25,870 nucleotides of DNA, from positions 1-25,870 of IMG/VR virus record IMGVR_UViG_3300020214_000105; one strand, 5' to 3'. Position numbers and translations under genes: made by a program. Positions 23,349-25,870 of the stretch are shown here, piece by piece; the first letter of the stretch is position 1, and the number at the start of each line of letters is the position of its first letter. This DNA is from a virus. The notes under the pieces were generated by a model, which ran no database searches, was not told where the DNA came from, and was given only the letters and a program-made list of their open reading frames with translations.

Positions 23349-24092
23349 ATGAAGAATCTCAACACAGACGATATCTTTCTTAGAAATTTAACGATCGCTA
23401 TCCTAGATCTGCTAAATGGTGAAACTCAAATCGATTTAACCAGTAATAATATTATACAAAGTTACTCAGTGCCTTTCTTTTATAACTATGGTACCGATGA
23501 GGGCTTTTTAAAGGATTTTTATATTGGGCTACCGGATAGCTGTAGAGTTCCAGTGGCAGAAGGTACATATGATATTGTACCCAGAGGCATTGTTACGCTA
23601 AGCAGTTTTCAGGTAAAAGCTGGCGACATTACTAATAAATTTGTTCGAGGAAATTTTGCAGAAGATGGCATTTCCGCAAATGGTGAAATTACCTATGTTC
23701 CAAAGAGTGCACTGCTCTATTCGCTACCAATGCAGGTCAAATTTGATATTAAAGTAATCGTTGACAATTTAAATAAGGCATTTAAGGTGGCAGAAGACCT
23801 ACTTGACCTAAATTATTCAAATCGAGTTGTCTATTTTCAATATAAGGGCGTTCGTATTCCGGCACAAATTCAGTTTCCAGAAAGCGAATCAATTGAAAAG
23901 AGCTATAAGTTTACCTATTCTGACAATAATAAGCTAAATGTGAATTTGTCAGTTAATGTTGAGACATACTTCCCAAGCTTTGAAAAATCATCTACGAGGA
24001 ATCGGGCTAATGTGATGGATAAGATATTAGTTGCACACAAAGATCCCAACGGGGGTGTTCTAAAGAGTGACTGGACAGACCAGAATACTTAA
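23349..24092 (+). CDS. Probable tail terminator/sheath stabiliser (T4 gp15-like)
   Basis: A 247-residue beta-rich protein. The segment from PRGIVTLSSFQVKAGDITNK through ANGEITYVPKSALLYSLPMQ, VKFDIKVIVDNLNKAFKVAE and VVYFQYKGVRIPAQIQFP has the order of T4 gp15-type tail completion proteins: a 'P-R-G' start, a 'Y-x-P-x-P' turn, then 'V-K-x-D-I-x-V-x-x-x-N' and a helix followed by a strand pair. In T4 gp15 caps the tail tube and sheath and joins the neck. Plus strand, 10 bases after the nuclease gene, converging on the tail-tube gene with a 4-base overlap of stops. Medium confidence; gp3 or another neck protein are alternatives. Confidence 0.5.
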   Translation: MKNLNTDDIFLRNLTIAILDLLNGETQIDLTSNNIIQSYSVPFFYNYGTDEGFLKDFYIGLPDSCRVPVAEGTYDIVPRGIVTLSSFQVKAGDITNKFVRGNFAEDGISANGEITYVPKSALLYSLPMQVKFDIKVIVDNLNKAFKVAEDLLDLNYSNRVVYFQYKGVRIPAQIQFPESESIEKSYKFTYSDNNKLNVNLSVNVETYFPSFEKSSTRNRANVMDKILVAHKDPNGGVLKSDWTDQNT

Positions 24093-24700
24093 CTAAAATC
24101 CAAGTCTAACTCAAAGTTATAATATGTAAAGGTTGCAGTAAACGTTTGAAACTGCGGCGTATTTGAGCTGTATGATAATTTCATTTCACTTAGGCTTGTC
24201 AACATTGGCCGATTCATCACAATTGACGCAACTGCATAACCCTCATTATTTAGTAAAGTTAATCTGATTGGCTTAAAGAATGGATGGCTATTATTAATAA
24301 CCGCCTGTGATTGAGCTAATCCTAAGCTATTCTGTGTATTTTCTTTAGTAACATTTAATGGGCTTAGATAATTAAGTGAATTATCCAAAAAGATAAAATA
24401 GTTTAGAAAAGCATCTGACAACTTAAAGGTCAGAGTTAAACTTCTTTCAAATTGGTCTTCTAGTGGCTTTGAACTCTGTCTTTCTTGGATTTTACCCAAT
24501 GGATTGACTTGAGTCGCCAGCTGACTCTTAAAGCCTGGAAAATTAATGCCCTGAATGGTTGACACCATAAAATCATCCAAGTTATTATATGGTAACAATA
24601 GGCTACGATAGTACTTTTCATACTTCTTTTGGACTTCTTGATTAAAGAAATCTGCAGGTAGCTGTACCATAAATGAGTTCTGTCTCGCGTTAAGTATCAT
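24089..24700 (-). CDS. Tail tube-type protein (T4 gp19/gp54 family)
   Basis: A 203-residue protein with tube-fold features: a strand containing STIQGINFPGFKSQL, KPLEDQFERSLTLTFKLSDA followed by FLNYFIFLDNSLNYL (the conserved 'L-T-F-x-L-x-D-x-F-L-N-Y-F' helix of gp19-like proteins), then PIRLTLLNNEGYAVASIVMN and a final beta segment (FQTFTATFTYYNFELDLDFS). This pattern occurs in the T4 tail tube (gp19) and in the baseplate-tube initiator gp54; length is closer to gp19. Position next to a gp15-like gene supports a tail-tube role, either tube subunit or initiator. Confidence 0.65.
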   Translation of the reverse strand: MILNARQNSFMVQLPADFFNQEVQKKYEKYYRSLLLPYNNLDDFMVSTIQGINFPGFKSQLATQVNPLGKIQERQSSKPLEDQFERSLTLTFKLSDAFLNYFIFLDNSLNYLSPLNVTKENTQNSLGLAQSQAVINNSHPFFKPIRLTLLNNEGYAVASIVMNRPMLTSLSEMKLSYSSNTPQFQTFTATFTYYNFELDLDFS

Positions 24701-24730
24701 ATAGAGTTATCTATTTGTGTTTTCAGTCTA

Positions 24731-24758
24731 ACAAAAAATGCCAGCATAGTGCTGGCAT
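24731..24758 (-). terminator. Intrinsic terminator for the minus-strand gene at 24781-25230
   Basis: ATGCCAGCA (24738-24746) and TGCTGGCAT (24750-24758) form a 9-bp hairpin with a 3-base loop. Read on the minus strand the stem is followed by TTTTTTG (24738-24732), as expected for an intrinsic terminator 23 bases after that gene's stop. Confidence 0.85.
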
Positions 24759-24780
24759 TCGTTTGCATATAGTGGTAGAT

Positions 24781-25230
24781 TTATGCTTCAATAAATTTAA
24801 AAAGAGTCGGGTAATTATTTGAAGTTTCAATATTCGCTAAGTCGCTGAGCTTGGTCGGAGCATAGCTAACCTCTTTTTCTTGATTAAGTAGCTCACTAAA
24901 TTCCTGATTGAATTGTAAAAACGCCGGATTTGGTCTACGAATTTCTACACCGCTATCGTCTTCTTCAACCAGTACTGGCGTTAAAGAAACTCCACCGTCT
25001 TCGTTCTCAGTTCCATATTTTTTAACTAGCTCATCTCTTTGAGCATCAAGTAGAGTAATCTCTGCCTTGACTGTGTTTGCTAATTGGTTTAACCAGTACT
25101 TTGGAACCAGGGATAATTTCTCTTCAAGAATCCCTATTGCAAGTTTCTCGCCAGTCTGTTGGTTAACGCGTCCGTTAAGTTCAACATCCAAATTGTAAAA
25201 CTCAAATAGCTTGATTGTTTGTGATTGCAT
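24781..25230 (-). CDS. Hypothetical acidic protein
   Basis: A 149-residue soluble, acidic protein, helical in the first ~75 residues (LAIGILEEKLSLVPKYWLNQ, then AEITLLDAQRDELVKKYG) and with a helix at ~105-120 (FLQFNQEFSELLNQEKEV). It forms its own unit: promoter-like AGTATAAAAT upstream and a hairpin terminator downstream, so it is a monocistron. A chaperone or tail-assembly helper could be imagined, but I do not recognise it. Confidence 0.75.
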   Translation of the reverse strand: MQSQTIKLFEFYNLDVELNGRVNQQTGEKLAIGILEEKLSLVPKYWLNQLANTVKAEITLLDAQRDELVKKYGTENEDGGVSLTPVLVEEDDSGVEIRRPNPAFLQFNQEFSELLNQEKEVSYAPTKLSDLANIETSNNYPTLFKFIEA

Positions 25231-25250
25231 ATTATGTAAAAGCTTTTTAG

Positions 25251-25260
25251 ATTTTATACT
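25251..25260 (-). promoter_or_regulatory. Candidate promoter AGTATAAAAT
   Basis: Minus strand AGTATAAAAT, 20 bases before the ATG at 25230. Same spacing as the ATAAATAA cores but one base different in the core. It lies between the terminator at 25288-25315 and this gene, so the gene needs its own promoter. Confidence 0.35.
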
Positions 25261-25287
25261 CAGTTTTGCATTAAGGTTTTAATAAAA

Positions 25288-25315
25288 GAAAAAAAGACCC
25301 TAAAGATTTAGGGTC
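25288..25315 (-). terminator. Intrinsic terminator for the Thr-repeat gene
   Basis: GACCCTAAA (25296-25304) pairs with TTTAGGGTC (25307-25315). On the minus strand the stem is followed by seven T's (25295-25289), 24 bases after the stop of the gene at 25339-25743. Confidence 0.85.
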
Positions 25316-25338
25316 CTTAATCTTCATAAGAATTTAGA

Positions 25339-25743
25339 TTACTCTTCAGGAGCTTCGGTCGTGGTAGTAGTCGTAGCTGCGGTAGTCGTAGCTTCGGTAG
25401 TCGTAGCTTCGGTAGTCGTAGCTGCGGTAGTCGTAGCTTCGGTAGTCGTAGTAGTTGGAGGCAGCGGTAGCGTAGTAGTTGGGGCTACCCAAGTTGTATC
25501 ACGAACAAAATCTTCTTTTGTAAGGATTGTATCGATTAGAAATAGATCGTCGGTTCCCCAATCTTCCAATTCTTCAGGTGTCAGATTAACAACTTTTGTT
25601 GTAAAGTAATCACCATCTTCCTCATAAAGGTTAAATGTGCACGAAGCATTCTTTGAAAAAAGGTCATAGTGCATTAAACGAATACCAGCAAAAACAGCAG
25701 TCTTACCAAAACCAGTTACTGGTTGAATTCTAATTTTTAACAT
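25339..25743 (-). CDS. Small virion-type protein with Thr-rich repeat tail
   Basis: A 134-residue protein. The N-terminal ~85 residues are a compact alpha/beta domain (MLKIRIQPVTGFGKTAVFAG..., LYEEDGDYFTTKVVNLTPEE). The last ~45 residues are almost only Thr, Ala, Glu and Pro (APTTTLPLPPTTTTTEATTT, then repeats of AATTT/EATTT to the end). Such Thr-rich tails occur in phage and Bacteroidota surface proteins and may act as a flexible or glycosylated stalk. It forms its own transcription unit with a GATAAATAA core 18 bases upstream and a terminator downstream. Function not recognised. Confidence 0.75.
   Translation of the reverse strand: MLKIRIQPVTGFGKTAVFAGIRLMHYDLFSKNASCTFNLYEEDGDYFTTKVVNLTPEELEDWGTDDLFLIDTILTKEDFVRDTTWVAPTTTLPLPPTTTTTEATTTAATTTEATTTEATTTAATTTTTTEAPEE
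25367..25450. repeat. 15-bp tandem repeat (about 5.6 copies) encoding the Thr-rich tail
   Basis: The unit GTAGTCGTAGCTKCG (K = T or G) repeats from 25367 to 25450 on the plus strand. On the coding (minus) strand each unit encodes five residues, AATTT or EATTT. Copies differ only at the K position, so copy number may vary between strains. Confidence 0.85.
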
Positions 25744-25761
25744 TGTAGCGTATCTTTTTTC

Positions 25762-25770
25762 TTATTTATC
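25762..25770 (-). promoter_or_regulatory. Candidate late promoter core GATAAATAA
   Basis: Minus strand GATAAATAA, 18 bases before the ATG at 25743. It is half of a divergent promoter arrangement with the plus-strand copy at 25838-25847. Confidence 0.55.
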
Positions 25771-25780
25771 TATTAGCTTA

Positions 25781-25835
25781 TACTATTTTTAGTTTGGCGG
25801 TTTAGTCGTTACTACGACCACAAAACTAAATAGTA
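25781..25835. repeat. Imperfect inverted repeat between divergent promoters
   Basis: TACTATTT (25781-25788) and AAATAGTA (25828-25835) are exact complements. Inside them AGTTTGG/ACAAAACT-like arms continue less perfectly towards GTCGT TACT ACGAC in the centre (25805-25818). The arms lie just upstream of the two outward-facing promoter cores, so this looks like a duplicated promoter-upstream element or an operator. Confidence 0.5.
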
Positions 25836-25837
25836 AG

Positions 25838-25847
25838 AAATAAATAA
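25838..25847 (+). promoter_or_regulatory. Candidate late promoter core AAATAAATAA (plus strand)
   Basis: Plus strand AAATAAATAA, 20 bases before the ATG at 25868. Spacing is the same as for the minus-strand copies, which supports a real gene start at the window edge. Confidence 0.45.
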
Positions 25848-25867
25848 TAAAAATCATAGGTTATTAC

Positions 25868-25870
25868 ATG
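25868..25870 (+). CDS. Probable start codon of a plus-strand gene that leaves the window
   Basis: The last three bases are ATG. A late-promoter-like core lies 20 bases upstream and ATAGG lies ~10 bases upstream as a weak ribosome binding site. No coding sequence is visible, so only the start can be proposed. Confidence 0.35.

Noticed and set aside
25367-25450. Possible CRISPR-like repeat array
   Set aside because: The 15-bp units are contiguous with no spacers and are in frame with a Thr/Ala/Glu repeat of a protein, so it is a coding tandem repeat.
25361-25609. Plus-strand Val-rich reading frame
   Set aside because: It is the complement of the Thr-rich repeat (GTAGTCGTAGC reads as Val/Ala) and has no promoter or ribosome binding site; the minus-strand gene is better supported.

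Overview
The window looks like part of the structural (late) region of a large T4-like contractile-tailed phage, or a contig from one. It is AT-rich. Most genes lie head-to-tail on the minus strand with short overlaps (ATGA, TAATG). The recognisable products are virion and packaging proteins: a full-length T4 gp17-type large terminase, a gp6/J-like baseplate wedge protein, a gp26-type baseplate protein, a gp19/gp54-type tail-tube protein and a probable gp15-type tail terminator. A PhoH-like ATPase and a small sigma factor accompany them. The host cannot be named with confidence. A membrane-anchored coiled-coil protein with a Gly/aromatic beta-type C-terminus and the Gly resume codon of the tmRNA would suit a Bacteroidota host, but Shine-Dalgarno-like AGGAG/AAGGA sequences also occur, so this remains an inference.

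Layout. Positions 1-4.3 kb (minus): a partial Ala-rich protein, a protein with a T4-internal-protein-like N-terminus, and a 755-residue protein with a strongly hydrophobic core, all candidate virion or ejected proteins. 4.3-6.2 kb (minus): a glycosyltransferase-like gene and an FkbM methyltransferase, probably a virion or surface modification pair. 6.2-8.0 kb (minus): a 512-residue protein whose last codons form a classic A_AAA_AAG slippery heptamer, followed in the -1 frame by a start-less 78-codon extension. 8.1-12.4 kb (minus): a large structural protein, a spanin-like membrane protein, a small coiled-coil protein and a peptidoglycan-binding-domain protein. 12.4-16.0 kb (minus): baseplate gp26-like protein, small virion-type proteins and three membrane proteins. 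16.0-20.6 kb (minus): sigma factor, PhoH, TerL, a possible TerS and small genes. 20.6-22.3 kb (minus): baseplate gp6/J-like. 22.4-24.1 kb (plus): an island with a complete tmRNA, its terminator, a YkuK-like RNase H-fold protein and the gp15-like gene. 24.1-25.7 kb (minus): tail-tube-type protein, an unknown protein and a Thr-repeat protein, two of these units ending in clear intrinsic terminators. At the right edge a divergent promoter region drives a plus-strand gene that begins at the last three bases.

Regulation. An AT-rich octamer matching the T4 late promoter core (TATAAATA), here most often GATAAATAA, recurs 17-24 bases upstream of start codons on both strands. Together with the phage sigma factor this suggests a dedicated late-transcription programme. 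The most notable features are the phage-borne tmRNA with an unusually long 26-codon tag and the candidate -1 frameshift gene.
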